Below are positions 24,571 through 34,154 of a stretch of 64,000 bases of DNA, piece after piece. The DNA is taken from assembly GCA_963844115.1 (NCBI GenBank), contig CAWJNN010000054.1:71173-135172 (forward strand), written 5' to 3'. How positions within the stretch are numbered: position 1 is the first letter of the stretch; each line of letters starts with the position of its first letter. Origin of the DNA: CS4-C045 sp963844115. GTDB taxonomy: Bacteria; Planctomycetota; Planctomycetia; Pirellulales; UBA7805. Made by a program: the position numbers and the translations under genes. A model generated the notes under the pieces. The model worked only from the letters and a program-made list of their open reading frames with translations. It did not search any database and was not told where the DNA came from.

Positions 24571-26811
24571 ATGTCCATTTCGATTGAGAAAACCACCTTC
24601 CGCATCGCCATGGTCGGCAATCCCAATACCGGGAAGTCGACCCTTTTTAATGCGCTGTCTGGAATGCGGCAGCGCGTCGGCAACTATCCGGGTGTGACGG
24701 TCGAAACAAAGACCGGTACCCTCGCGCTGAACGGTCGCTCGATCGAACTGGTCGACCTACCCGGCACGTACAGCCTCGCTCCGCAAAGTCCCGACGAGAT
24801 GGTGGCGATCGATCTGCTGCTGGGTCGTCGCGGCTGCGACCCACCTGACATCGTGATCGTGATTGTCGACGCCAGTAATCTCGAGCGCAATCTGTATCTG
24901 TTTTCTCAAGTACTGGAACTGCGGCGCCCGACCCTTCTGGCGTTGAACATGACGGACATCGCCAAGTCGCGCGGAATTGAGTTGGACGTCGAACGACTGG
25001 AACAGCGATTGGGTATCCCGGTGGTCTCCCTGCAAGCCAACCGTCGCGTCGGATTGGACCGCTTGAAGTCGCGGATCGAAGCGCTTTGCGAAAACGAAGC
25101 GGCGACGGTCGAATCAGCCGCCATGGCCAAACAGGAATCGGTGTTTCCCGTGGTGTTTCAGGAAGAGGTCCAGCGTTTAGAGCAACTGTTGGCAGACCGC
25201 CCGGTGCCGCTCTATCTGGCCGAGAGGTTGTTGTTGGATTGCGGAGGCTACCTGGAACACGAATTGCTCGCCGATCGCCCTCAGGAAATTCACGCGGAAT
25301 TAGCCGCGGCTCGCCGACGGCTGGAAGAAGCAGGCCATGCTGTCCCCGGTGTCGAGGCGATGGCCCGCTACGCATGGGTCGACCGTGTTCTGCAAGGCGT
25401 CGTGACGCGACCGGCCCAGTGGCCACGTACGTGGTCGGACCGCATCGATTCCGTTCTGACGCACAGGCTTTGGGGCACGGTGGTCTTCGTGCTGTTGATG
25501 TCCGTGGTGTTTCAGTCCGTTTTTCGCTGGGCCGAGCCGCTGATGGGTGGGACGGAAGCCGCCGTTGGTCTGGTGGGGAATTTGGCTGGGTCTGCCCTGG
25601 CGGAAGGTGCGCTCAAGTCGTTGGTCGTGGACGGCATAATCGCCGGCGTGGGAAGCGTCTTGGTTTTCTTGCCGCAGATCTTCATCCTCTTTCTGTTTAT
25701 CGCCCTGCTGGAAGATTGCGGCTACATGGCGAGGGCCGCTTACATGATGGACAAGCTGATGGTGCGCGTGGGGTTGAGCGGCAAGAGTTTTATCCCGCTG
25801 CTCTCGTCGTTTGCTTGCGCTATTCCGGGCATCATGGCGACGCGTGTGATCGAGAACCGCCGTGATCGATTAACGACCATCCTGGTGGCACCGCTGATGA
25901 GTTGCAGCGCCAGGCTGCCGGTTTATACGTTGTTGATTGCCGCTTTCGTGCCGCCGATTTCCTATCTCGGCGGGATCGTCACCTTGCAAGGGCTGACGCT
26001 GCTGTCCATGTACGCGCTGGGAATTGTCGTTGCCGTTATCATGGCGCTGCTGCTGAAACGGACATTGTTAAAAGGCGAGACACCCCCCTTCGTCATGGAA
26101 CTGCCCAGCTACAAATGGCCTTCGCTGCAAGTGGTGTTGCATCGGATGTTCGAGCGTGGTTGGGCGTTTGTGCGCCGAGCGGGCACGTTGATATTTGCCG
26201 TCGCCATTGTCGTGTGGGCCTCGGCTTACTACCCCCATGACCGCTCACGCATCGATCCGGCCATGACCGCTCGGCTCGATCAGCTGACTGCGAATCTTAC
26301 CTCGGCGACCGATTCGCAAGGCGCCGAGGTCGCGCAATGGGAGCAGGAGCGAGCGCAATTGGAAAATAAGGTGGCCGGAGAGTTCCTGCAGCACAGCTTC
26401 TTAGGGATGGCAGGTCGGGCGATCGAACCTGTCGTCCGGCCGATGGGTTGGGACTGGCGGATCGGTTGCGCTGCGATTGCATCGTTTCCCGCCCGTGAAG
26501 TGGTGGTCAGTACGTTGGGGGTGATTTACAACCTCGGCTCCGACACGGACGAAGAGTCGCCAGCGTTAAAGGATCAACTGCAAGCGGCCACGTGGCCAGA
26601 CAGCGGCCGTCCCGTCTTCACGCTGCCGGTGGCGTTGTCGATCATGGTGTTCTTTGCGCTGTGCGCGCAGTGCGCGGCGACGCTGGTCGTGATCAAACGT
26701 GAAACCGCCAGTTGGCGTTGGCCCGTGTTTACTTTTGTTTATATGACAGGACTGGCGTATATCGGAGCCCTGGTGACGTACCAGGTGGGCACATGGTTGG
26801 CGGGATCGTAG
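24571..26811 (+). CDS. feoB: Ferrous iron transporter FeoB
   Basis: 746 residues, inner membrane. The N-terminal G domain has G1 GNPNTGKST (16-24), G3 DLPGTYSL and G4 LNMTD; the GDI helical region follows. The membrane part has two Gate motifs (CAIPGIMATRVI with SCSARLPVYTLLIAAF, and the second core near PAREVVVSTLGVIYNLG). It is the usual length and complete. The last five codons and stop (LAGS and TAG) form the first unit of a 15-bp tandem array. It starts 3 bp after feoA-2. Confidence 0.95.
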   Translation: MSISIEKTTFRIAMVGNPNTGKSTLFNALSGMRQRVGNYPGVTVETKTGTLALNGRSIELVDLPGTYSLAPQSPDEMVAIDLLLGRRGCDPPDIVIVIVDASNLERNLYLFSQVLELRRPTLLALNMTDIAKSRGIELDVERLEQRLGIPVVSLQANRRVGLDRLKSRIEALCENEAATVESAAMAKQESVFPVVFQEEVQRLEQLLADRPVPLYLAERLLLDCGGYLEHELLADRPQEIHAELAAARRRLEEAGHAVPGVEAMARYAWVDRVLQGVVTRPAQWPRTWSDRIDSVLTHRLWGTVVFVLLMSVVFQSVFRWAEPLMGGTEAAVGLVGNLAGSALAEGALKSLVVDGIIAGVGSVLVFLPQIFILFLFIALLEDCGYMARAAYMMDKLMVRVGLSGKSFIPLLSSFACAIPGIMATRVIENRRDRLTTILVAPLMSCSARLPVYTLLIAAFVPPISYLGGIVTLQGLTLLSMYALGIVVAVIMALLLKRTLLKGETPPFVMELPSYKWPSLQVVLHRMFERGWAFVRRAGTLIFAVAIVVWASAYYPHDRSRIDPAMTARLDQLTANLTSATDSQGAEVAQWEQERAQLENKVAGEFLQHSFLGMAGRAIEPVVRPMGWDWRIGCAAIASFPAREVVVSTLGVIYNLGSDTDEESPALKDQLQAATWPDSGRPVFTLPVALSIMVFFALCAQCAATLVVIKRETASWRWPVFTFVYMTGLAYIGALVTYQVGTWLAGS

Positions 26812-26916
26812 TTGGTGGGATCGTAGTTGGTGGGATCGTAGTTGGCGGGATCGTAGTTGGCGGGATCGTAGTTGGTGGGATCGTAGTTGGTGGGATCGTA
26901 GTTGGTGGGATCTTAA
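26797..26916. repeat. 15-bp array seeded from the feoB stop codon, 8 copies
   Basis: Unit ttggygggatcgtag. Copy one (26797-26811) is the last four codons and TAG stop of feoB. Seven further copies follow without interruption, each placing another in-frame stop; the eighth ends in TAA. Copies differ only at one C/T position, which alternates in groups, and in the last unit. Confidence 0.97.
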
Positions 26917-26932
26917 TGGGGATCTTCATGCG

Positions 26933-27127
26933 ATGAGTATTAGCTGGCAGGACGTCGTAGTCGTCGTCATCGTTATCGCGGCGGTGGGATATCTTGGCCA
27001 ACGCTGCTGGCTGATGGTGAGCCGCCGTGGAGGTGGCTCATGCGGCTGCGGTGACGCGTGTCCTCAGAAGTCCGCGCCGTCGCCGACGATAGTCCAGATT
27101 AGTTCGCTCGCCAACGATCGGACATGA
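26933..27127 (+). CDS. FeoB-associated Cys-rich membrane protein
   Basis: 64 residues: a single hydrophobic helix (VVVVVIVIAAVGYLGQRCW) followed by a Gly/Cys segment GGGSCGCGDACP. This matches the small membrane proteins that often follow feoB (pfam12669 type). It is thought to assist iron uptake, perhaps by handling ferrous iron at the inner face. It lies just after the 15-bp array, so the array separates feoB from its partner. Confidence 0.75.
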   Translation: MSISWQDVVVVVIVIAAVGYLGQRCWLMVSRRGGGSCGCGDACPQKSAPSPTIVQISSLANDRT

Positions 27128-27195
27128 GAGAGGTGGGAGGCAGGGAATGGTAGCGTAATGGTACGATGGCAGTAACGGATTGACGGATATTCCTC

Positions 27196-27852
27196 ATGAA
27201 GAATGAAAGTGGTGGCGTACATTGGCACGAGCATAGCGTGAGCCGTGAGCAGCGCGAGGCGTTGAACGGCCATCGTGGTTGTGTCGTCTGGTTCACCGGC
27301 CTGTCGGGTTCCGGAAAGAGCACGATCGCCAATCTGGTGGACCATGGTCTGCACAAAATGGGGGTCCATTCGTACGTCTTGGACGGCGATAACGTGCGGC
27401 ACGGTCTGAATGCTACCCCGTCGCTGTTGGCAGCGACTTATGGCGATTCCCATGCCAGTCGGTTCGGGCTGGGCTTTTCGGCGGAGGACCGAGCGGAAAA
27501 TATCCGACGGGTTGGTGCCGTCGCCGAACTGTTTGCGTCGGCGGGTGTCATCGTGTTGACGGCGTTCGTCAGTCCCTATCGCAGCGATCGGGATTCCGTG
27601 CGAAGACAGCTAAGTGAGGGTGACTATATCGAGGTCTTTGTAGACACGCCGCTTGAGGTATGCGAAGCACGTGACCCCAAGGGGTTGTATAAGAAGGCTC
27701 GTGCCGGTGAGATCAAGGGCTTCACTGGAATCGACGACCCGTATCAAGCGCCGGAAAACCCCGAGCTGGTCCTGGATGGTCGTAGCAAGCGTCCTGAAGA
27801 ATTGGCCAATGAATTGGTCGAATACTTACGGACTACCCAAAGGATTCACTGA
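27196..27852 (+). CDS. cysC: Adenylylsulfate kinase
   Basis: 218 residues. Makes PAPS from APS with ATP. The P-loop is WFTGLSGSGKST, substrate residues include LDGDNVRHGLN, RAENIRRVGAVAEL and FVSPYRSDRD, and the C-terminal part has FVDTPLEVCEARDPKG, KARAGEIKGFTG and IDDPYQAPENPEL. A ~15-residue insert (ATPSLLAATYGDSHASRFG) lies between NVRHGLN and LGFS, longer than in the E. coli enzyme. PAPS made here could feed the sulfotransferase at 32282. Start ATG 27196. Confidence 0.93.
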   Translation: MKNESGGVHWHEHSVSREQREALNGHRGCVVWFTGLSGSGKSTIANLVDHGLHKMGVHSYVLDGDNVRHGLNATPSLLAATYGDSHASRFGLGFSAEDRAENIRRVGAVAELFASAGVIVLTAFVSPYRSDRDSVRRQLSEGDYIEVFVDTPLEVCEARDPKGLYKKARAGEIKGFTGIDDPYQAPENPELVLDGRSKRPEELANELVEYLRTTQRIH

Positions 27853-28364
27853 GGTGTATGGGTTAGCGGCGAAACAAAAGGACGATTCGCTATCAGTGAA
27901 AATCGTAACCCCAGGCATCGCTTGAACAAATCTCTGCCTGCTGGCGATGGTTGTCGACTTTCTTTGATCTGTCGGTATTGACCAGACGTGAAGCGACGCG
28001 CTAGACTAGTTGGATCATCGTTCACGGATGGTCAGGATGCGCATGATGTGCCGCAGCACCTCTGATTGGCCCGCTGTGCCGTTACCTCTGCTGAGGCGCT
28101 TAGGATTCTTTCCGAACTGAACGGATTAGTTGCGATAGACGGCGCCGACCGACCCATCGCGAGCCGGTTCGGTTTGCCCACGGTTCTTTGATTTAGCGAA
28201 CCGGCGCAGAGCTTGCGGAAGCAATGTCTGCTAGTTTCAGGCCGTTGATATCGGCAGGCCAGCGTTTCGGTTTTTGTGATGTCGAACGCCTTGGGCGCAT
28301 TTTTGCGTACTGATCACGGGCTTGGGGGAATTGGAAACGAGAAAATTGGCCACGGAAGTCGATT
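27853..28364. other. 512-bp gap, no gene seen
   Basis: No supported reading frame and no tRNA. One perfect 9-bp inverted repeat stands out: GCCGGTTCG (28163-28171) and CGAACCGGC (28197-28205) with a 25-bp spacer. A structured RNA or regulator site is possible but unsupported. Confidence 0.4.
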
Positions 28365-28640
28365 ATGAAAGATGGATTAACGACGGAGGTAACGGTTTCG
28401 CAGCCAAGAACGATAGCTGCTTCGGTAGCCGCGGGTGCCGATCAGACGGCCAGTCGTATTCGGTTGGCGATTAGTCGAGCGACGGGTGCTCGTATTCACA
28501 ACCTGGCTGTCAAGGTAACGGGCACGCACGTGGTGCTTGATGGCTTTTGTTCAACATTTCATTGCTATCAGCTGGCGCAACACGCGGCGATGCGTTTGGC
28601 CGAAGATTTGCCAGTGGATAATCAGATCGAAGTGCTGTAG
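28365..28640 (+). CDS. Small BON-like protein
   Basis: 91 residues, soluble: IRLAISRATGARIHNLAVKV, then VVLDGFCSTFHCYQLAQHAA and LPVDNQIEVL. The alternation of beta strand, VVLDGF and helix resembles the BON/SSL type phospholipid-binding fold, here without a signal peptide. Function unknown. Its start has no ribosome site that decides it. Confidence 0.55.
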   Translation: MKDGLTTEVTVSQPRTIAASVAAGADQTASRIRLAISRATGARIHNLAVKVTGTHVVLDGFCSTFHCYQLAQHAAMRLAEDLPVDNQIEVL

Positions 28641-28704
28641 AAACTGCCGCCGCAAAGAACAACTTTTCTTGATGGCTCGTTTCACTTGAGCCAATCGTGT
28701 GCTT

Positions 28705-29769
28705 TCAAGCGACGGCTCGCTCTGCATCTGTCTTGGCGAGCAGTTCCTCCACGGCGTGGAAGACGCGCTGGACGGAGAGATCCTGCATACAGCGGTGATG
28801 CTGCAGGGGGCAGATGCGCTTCATACACGGACCGCAGGGCACGTCGTGCTGAAGGTGTACCGCGTGACGATACCTGGTATCTCCCCAGGCGATATCCGTG
28901 GGACCGTACAGCGTTACCACCGGGACATCGAACGCCGCCGCAAAATGTCGTGGGCCACTATCGGTGCTGATCAGCAAGCGGCTGCGTCTAATGCATGCCT
29001 TGGACAATCCGATACTGACGGTCTGATCGGCCAGGCTCTTGATCCGTGGGTGGTTGGTTCGTGAGGTGATTTCCAGGGCGGTTTGTCGTTCCTGTGGCCC
29101 ACAGATGATGAGGATCGCCATGTTCCTTTGCCGGACAAGCTGAAGTGAGAGTTCGACAATGTGGTCGACTGGCCAGTTCTTGGCGGCACCGTAGGCGGCC
29201 CCCGTGTTGACGACCACCACTTCGTTGCCTGGCGGTAATTCCAGCTGTTGCCAGACGCGGTCCGCAGCCGCTTCGTCTTCGGAAAGAGTGCGCAATTCCG
29301 TTCGGGGTGGCTCGGCGGGACATCCCAGCAGATAGGCAAGTTTCAGGTAACAATCCATGGTGGGGGTCGGGGCGAAGCGCCGTCCCACCTTTTTTAACTT
29401 CGATTGAACGGTCAACAACGGCCCGCGGCCGTATTGCGCGTATCCAACGCGGCGCGACGCACCGCTCAACCAACCCAGGATGCCTGCCCGTAGCGAGTTC
29501 GGTAACAGCACGGCCATGTCCGGCCGATCCGCTCGCAATCGTCGCAATAGCGGGAGACTGCGGATACTGTGATCGGTAGCACGAGGATCGAACAAAACGA
29601 CTTCGTCCAGCCAGGGAAGACCAGCCAGGGTCTCGGCGATTGCTGGTCGCATGACGCCGGTCAGTTTGGCGGACGAGTAGTGATTGCGAAGTGCCCGGAG
29701 GGTAGGTGTTGCCATGACGGCGTCACCGACCCAATTCGGCAGAAACACGGCGATCTTCATACTAGGCAA
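28705..29769 (-). CDS. waaF: Lipopolysaccharide heptosyltransferase II-like (GT9)
   Basis: 354 residues, GT-B fold. LPNWVGDAVMATPTLRAL is the acceptor-side N-terminal motif of WaaF, KNWPVDHIVEL and ISTDSGPRHFAAAFDVPVV form the nucleotide-sugar site, and VTLYGPTDIAWGDTR follows. C-terminal CGPCMKRICPLQHHRCM matches the Cys-rich end of WaaF. It adds heptose, or another ADP-sugar, to the lipid A inner core. First gene of the surface-glycan region. Confidence 0.9.
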   Translation of the reverse strand: MPSMKIAVFLPNWVGDAVMATPTLRALRNHYSSAKLTGVMRPAIAETLAGLPWLDEVVLFDPRATDHSIRSLPLLRRLRADRPDMAVLLPNSLRAGILGWLSGASRRVGYAQYGRGPLLTVQSKLKKVGRRFAPTPTMDCYLKLAYLLGCPAEPPRTELRTLSEDEAAADRVWQQLELPPGNEVVVVNTGAAYGAAKNWPVDHIVELSLQLVRQRNMAILIICGPQERQTALEITSRTNHPRIKSLADQTVSIGLSKACIRRSRLLISTDSGPRHFAAAFDVPVVTLYGPTDIAWGDTRYRHAVHLQHDVPCGPCMKRICPLQHHRCMQDLSVQRVFHAVEELLAKTDAERAVA

Positions 29770-29964
29770 TGTAGAGGCATGGACGCAGGCCCAACAAGTT
29801 CAATCCTGCTAGCACAATCCGCCTTTGGCGTTGCCGATACGGCGGATAAAGTGATGGGATCTAGTTCGTAGAAGGGACCTTGGTCCGTTTTCGCGTCGAT
29901 GTGGGCAAAGGTCAACGGAACAAGTTCCGTTCTACAAGTTCCATCCACCTCGATCAGTGATGAG

Positions 29965-31089
29965 ATGAAGTCGGCTTCTGAATCCCTCACAACCGTCCAT
30001 GTTTCGACGCAACGTACCTGGCATGGCGGCGAAGGTCAGGCCTGGCTGCTGATGCAGGGGCTTCGGCGACGGGGCCATCGTGTCGTATTGCTGGCGCGGG
30101 AAGGGGGCGAGTTCGCCAAAAGGGCGAGCGCGGATGATTTTGAGACCCACACGTTTCGTCGTCGTGGCCGGGGACCAAATGCCCTGTGGAGCGTTCGTAA
30201 TTGCCTGCAAGCCATTTCGCCGGACGTTATCCATTCGCACGACGGTCACGCGATCACGTGCGGCGGGGTTGCTTCGTTAGGCCTTGGCGTTCCCCTGCGT
30301 GTGGCCTCGCGGCGCGTCGACTTCACCATTCGTTCCGCTGCCAAGTACACGTGGTTGGCCGATGTTGTCATTGCCATTTCCACCGCGGTGGCCGAAGTCA
30401 GCGCGGCGAGCGGCCTACCTCGCTCGATGCTCCGTATCGTCAATAGCGGAGTTGATCCGGCGAGAATGCAGGGGGGATGTCGAGCACGGGGGCGAAATTC
30501 CCTTGCCGTGACCGACGATGTAAAACTGCTGTTGGTCGTCGCCAAGTTGACGGATCACAAAGGCCATATTCACCTGTTGCGGGCGATGCCCGAAGTCATG
30601 GGCCGAGACGCATCGGTTCGCCTGGCGCTGGCCGGCGAAGGAGAACTTGCCGATCGCCTCGCGAATGAGGCGCGCGAATTGGGTATCGCCGACCGCGTGA
30701 TGTTCCTGGGCTATCGCGATGACATTCCCGATTTGATCAAGGCCGCCGACTTGTTCGTTATGCCATCGCACATGGAAGGGCTTTGTACATCGCTGTTGGA
30801 TGCGATGTTCGCCCGCGTACCGATCGTCACGACCGGTGCCGGAGGAATTGCCGACGTCGTTCATGTCACCGGCGATCAACCACCGATCGCTCACCTGGCC
30901 GCTCCCCGTGACAACGTCGCAATCGCGGTGGCGATTCTCCGCGCACTCACCAATCGCGGGGAAACGGAAAAGCATGTGGAGGCGGCGTTCAAGCGTGCTC
31001 ATGCCCACTTCACCGACGACTGCATGGTCGAGGGTACGCTTGCCGTCTATCGTGAGTGGCTTGCAAAGTCAGACGCACGTGCGGCGTGA
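29965..31089 (+). CDS. Glycosyltransferase family 4
   Basis: 375 residues, GT-B fold. N-terminal QRTWHGGEGQAWLLMQGL is the donor-loop region, HSHDGHAI the acceptor-side motif, and the C-terminal half has VVAKLTDHKGHIHLLRAMPEV, LGYRDDIPDLIKAADLFVMP and SHMEGLCTSLLDAM with the GT4 Glu pair. ATG 29965 was chosen because the earlier part of the frame does not resemble the family. It diverges from waaF and belongs to the surface-glycan region. Confidence 0.87.
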   Translation: MKSASESLTTVHVSTQRTWHGGEGQAWLLMQGLRRRGHRVVLLAREGGEFAKRASADDFETHTFRRRGRGPNALWSVRNCLQAISPDVIHSHDGHAITCGGVASLGLGVPLRVASRRVDFTIRSAAKYTWLADVVIAISTAVAEVSAASGLPRSMLRIVNSGVDPARMQGGCRARGRNSLAVTDDVKLLLVVAKLTDHKGHIHLLRAMPEVMGRDASVRLALAGEGELADRLANEARELGIADRVMFLGYRDDIPDLIKAADLFVMPSHMEGLCTSLLDAMFARVPIVTTGAGGIADVVHVTGDQPPIAHLAAPRDNVAIAVAILRALTNRGETEKHVEAAFKRAHAHFTDDCMVEGTLAVYREWLAKSDARAA

Positions 31090-31255
31090 TCGGCACGGTC
31101 GACGTCAAATTTGCGCGAGGGGAATACGCAAGGGGGTCGGGAGGGGCTCTGTAGAAAAGATAGAATTGAGATCCACGCCAAGGTGCGCGGAGTGTTTTGG
31201 AACGTTGCTTCGAGGGCGATAAATCTCGCTCTGCGTTTCTCAGCGTTCCCTGCGT

Positions 31256-32086
31256 TTAATCTTCTCCGATTTTTAGCTTGCGGCATGTGTAAACGGCGAC
31301 TCGTCCGGTCAAAAGGCTTGGGTTTAGCAAGACCTTCATAATTCCCCGATTGCGCTGCCGCAGATCCGGATTGCGTTCGGAAAGAATCATTTGCCGATAC
31401 GTTCGCCACCACATGAAGGGATAGACGAGCGGCAACAGGAGGGTGGAGGCCTTGCGACGCCGGCTGAAATTCATGCGTTCGATTTCGAAACCGTTCATGC
31501 GCAGCCCCAGTTCAATCGTCGAGATGGGCGCCGGGTGAATGTGCTCCATGTAGATGCTGCCATGTTTGGGATTTTGATGGTCGATGGGGCGGGGTGCACA
31601 GTCGTCGTAGCCAGTCAACAGGTAATTGAGCCGCGATTCGATCGAGTGACAGTTCGGCGTGCTGAATACGATCCGGCCTTCCGGCTTGCAGACTCGACAG
31701 CATTCTCGCAGAAATGCGTAATGGTTTTCGACGTGCTCAAGAACTTCGATCGATACGACCGTATCGAACTGGTCGTCTTCAAACGGCCATGGTTGGTTGA
31801 GATTCGCCTCCACGCAGTTGATGCCCGATACGCGGAAGTTATTGGCGTCGCCGTCGACGGCGGTCACGTCGAATCCCTGCTGCATAGCCCAAAGCGAGAA
31901 TGCACCCTGGCCGGCACCCACATCGAGCAGCGAACCGCGAGGCAGCGACGACATGGCCCTGTGAACCGCTTCGTGTACTCCCGGCATTGTGATCGCGCGG
32001 ATTTGGGGCGGTGCGACCTGATCGGGTTCTTTCTCCGATGCGCGCGCGGGGGCCGTGCGCGTGACGTAGCGGTCGCCATCAGTCAT
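31256..32086 (-). CDS. Class I SAM-dependent methyltransferase
   Basis: 276 residues. Motif I LLDVGAGQGAFSLWAM, acidic AVDGDANN, then FDTVVSIEVLEHVENHYAFL and GGRIVFST-type strand (EGRIVFSTPNCHS). The C-terminal third is longer than the core fold and hydrophobic (LLLPLVYPFMWWRTY), suggesting a membrane-near glycan or lipid substrate. It converges on the GT4 gene; the 166-bp gap contains a ctgcgtttctcagcgttcc-type repeat sequence. Confidence 0.8.
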   Translation of the reverse strand: MTDGDRYVTRTAPARASEKEPDQVAPPQIRAITMPGVHEAVHRAMSSLPRGSLLDVGAGQGAFSLWAMQQGFDVTAVDGDANNFRVSGINCVEANLNQPWPFEDDQFDTVVSIEVLEHVENHYAFLRECCRVCKPEGRIVFSTPNCHSIESRLNYLLTGYDDCAPRPIDHQNPKHGSIYMEHIHPAPISTIELGLRMNGFEIERMNFSRRRKASTLLLPLVYPFMWWRTYRQMILSERNPDLRQRNRGIMKVLLNPSLLTGRVAVYTCRKLKIGED

Positions 32087-32281
32087 TCCTTGCCTAAAAG
32101 AATCGATCCGCAGTGATGCGATCGCTGTCGATTTTGAACGCGTTTTATCCGTTTTTCAGTCATCCTGGAATGGCAGATCGTCCTTGGCCGTCGTCGGGCC
32201 TTACGCGTCGAGAATCGTTGATATTGCCGGCCCGCGCACGTGCTGATAAGTTCGCCCGGCTCGTCACCCGGCGATCAGTTC

Positions 32282-33118
32282 ATGAACGTCCACTGGGAGC
32301 ACTGCTATCACATGTTCGAATGGCTTCGCCAAAACCCGGTTCAGCTGCAGCACGAGTGTCCCGTCGTGGTGATGGCCCGTGGACATTCGGGCACGCGGCT
32401 GTTGGCGTTGGCGATCGAACAGCTCGGTATTCGCATGGGGGCTAACGACGGTGTGCCGACGGGCGATGTGCAGGATCGCCGTTTCACGCGCACGATCAAG
32501 CGTATTTGTCGAGCCAGCCTGAGCGAGCCTTCCACGGCGGAACCGAATCCGCGGCTGCTACGAGCATTTCATCGGTCGCTGGTGCGGTATTTGGACTGGT
32601 TGGGCGATCATTCGAACGGCTGGGGATGGAAGTTCCCTGAGACCTACCTGATTCCGAATTACGTTGCCGCGACGTTTCCGCAAGCGCACTACGTACACAT
32701 GATACGAGACGGCCGTGATCTCGCCTTCAAGAACCATTTGACTGATGATCCGCATCGACGACTAGGCCGCCGCCTGTTGCGGTGTATTGGGGCGATGGAT
32801 ATGCCGCATCACGTGCAAGCCGCCATGTCGTGGCAGTTCCAAGTGGAGCGCTACGAGCAATTCGTTCAAGCAAACCAACCGCGAGTGCTGACCATTACTT
32901 TTGAATCTCTTTGTCACGACCCGCTGGAGACGATGCGGTCCGTCAGCCAGTTTCTCGAACGTGAATTCACCGATGAGTGCCGTTCGTTTTTGCAGTCGCA
33001 GGTGCGGCCAGAAAAAGTGGCTCAGTTTCGCCGCGAGAACATACGTGAGGTTTCGGATGTCGAGGCCGTCATCCGCCCCACGTTGCAGCGGTTAGGCTAT
33101 ATCAAACAGGCAGCGTGA
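32282..33118 (+). CDS. Sulfotransferase
   Basis: 278 residues. The N-terminal RGHSGTRLLALAIEQLG fills the place of the PAPS 5'-phosphosulfate loop, and HMIRDGRDLAFKNHLTDDP matches the PAPS 3'-phosphate binding region RDGRD. C-terminal EFTDECRSFLQSQVRPEK is typical of bacterial sulfotransferases. With cysC in the same window it suggests a sulfated surface glycan. ATG 32282 (MNVHWEHC) was chosen over the upstream 32240. Confidence 0.75.
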   Translation: MNVHWEHCYHMFEWLRQNPVQLQHECPVVVMARGHSGTRLLALAIEQLGIRMGANDGVPTGDVQDRRFTRTIKRICRASLSEPSTAEPNPRLLRAFHRSLVRYLDWLGDHSNGWGWKFPETYLIPNYVAATFPQAHYVHMIRDGRDLAFKNHLTDDPHRRLGRRLLRCIGAMDMPHHVQAAMSWQFQVERYEQFVQANQPRVLTITFESLCHDPLETMRSVSQFLEREFTDECRSFLQSQVRPEKVAQFRRENIREVSDVEAVIRPTLQRLGYIKQAA

Positions 33119-33237
33119 GCGACGTCGGATTCCGTGTTGCAGCGTGAGGCGAAGGTGGCGGTAGTACCGGACGTCATTCGATTTTGTAGGTTTCCCGGCG
33201 CGCCTGGACTACTGACAAGTTCGATTGACATGTTGCA

Positions 33238-34056
33238 CTAAGCGGCTTTGCGAGGCGATCGGGATTCACCGTCTACCTCGTGATCCGTGCCATGCCAGCG
33301 TTCCCATAGCCGTGCCTGTTTCATGAAGGCATAGTAGGCAGCCAGATAGGCGAGCTGAACGCCCACCTTGCCGTCCAGGAACCCACCATAGATGAAAAAG
33401 GCCCGCACGAAACGCAGCGGTGGACGGAACAGTAACTGTAAATAGCTGGGCCGCCTTCCTTCCTGGTACCACTGCTCAGCCTGCAGGGCCGAATAGCGAT
33501 TCCACTTTTCCAGTTGTTCGTTGTAGGAACGACGAGCGTAGTGTTTCATCGGGTACCGTAAGCGTCCGATTCTGCGCTCGTTGGTCTCGAATTCGCCATG
33601 ATCGGCACCGTTGTTCGGATAACGAAAGTCATCACGCCGGAACAATCGAATTACGCGATCACCTCCCCATCCTGAAAAACGGACACGGTGTCCCAAGAAG
33701 TAGTTGTGACGCAGAACGCGATAGCCATCGTAGCCAGCGTCACGGGCCAGCTGTTCGCGGATTTCCGTGGCCAGTCGTTCCGTCAGTCGCTCGTCTACGT
33801 CCACGATCAGGACCCATGGATGCTGAGCCTTTGAAATAGCCCAGTTTTTGAAATCGCAAGCAGTCACATAGTCGCGGGCGTGGACCGTAAACTCGCACCA
33901 GCCGTCACTTAGTCGCCTGGCGATCTCGACCGTAGTATCGGTGGCACCCGAATCAGCGATTAGAATTTCGTCGGCAATCGCTCGACACGATTCGACACAT
34001 TCCCGAATCAGAGTTTCGTGATTCTTGACGGCGATGATGACGGTGAGTTTGTTCAA
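33238..34056 (-). CDS. Glycosyltransferase family 2 (WaaE/KdtX-like)
   Basis: 272 residues. LTVIIAVKNHETLIRECVES, the DxD region LIVDVDERLTE, the central WGGDRVIRLFRRDDFRYP and GRLRYPMKHYARRSYNEQLEKWNRY match WaaE-type core glycosyltransferases. TTG 34056 is the preferred start, with AGGAG 8 bp upstream; an in-frame ATG at 34080 would place the AGGAG inside the gene. A palindromic 22-bp array lies about 100 bp upstream and may affect its expression. Confidence 0.8.
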   Translation of the reverse strand: MNKLTVIIAVKNHETLIRECVESCRAIADEILIADSGATDTTVEIARRLSDGWCEFTVHARDYVTACDFKNWAISKAQHPWVLIVDVDERLTERLATEIREQLARDAGYDGYRVLRHNYFLGHRVRFSGWGGDRVIRLFRRDDFRYPNNGADHGEFETNERRIGRLRYPMKHYARRSYNEQLEKWNRYSALQAEQWYQEGRRPSYLQLLFRPPLRFVRAFFIYGGFLDGKVGVQLAYLAAYYAFMKQARLWERWHGTDHEVDGESRSPRKAA

Positions 34057-34154
34057 AGAACGGTCTCCTTGTCGCGCCACTTTGCGGAAGACACTTTACG
34101 GAAAACACTCAACGCACAACATAGAGGCCTGGAAATTGAAATCCTGTCGCTCGT

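Noticed and set aside
26712..27001. VVGGI and TIPPT repeat proteins
   Set aside because: Out-of-frame and antisense translations of the 15-bp array at the feoB end.
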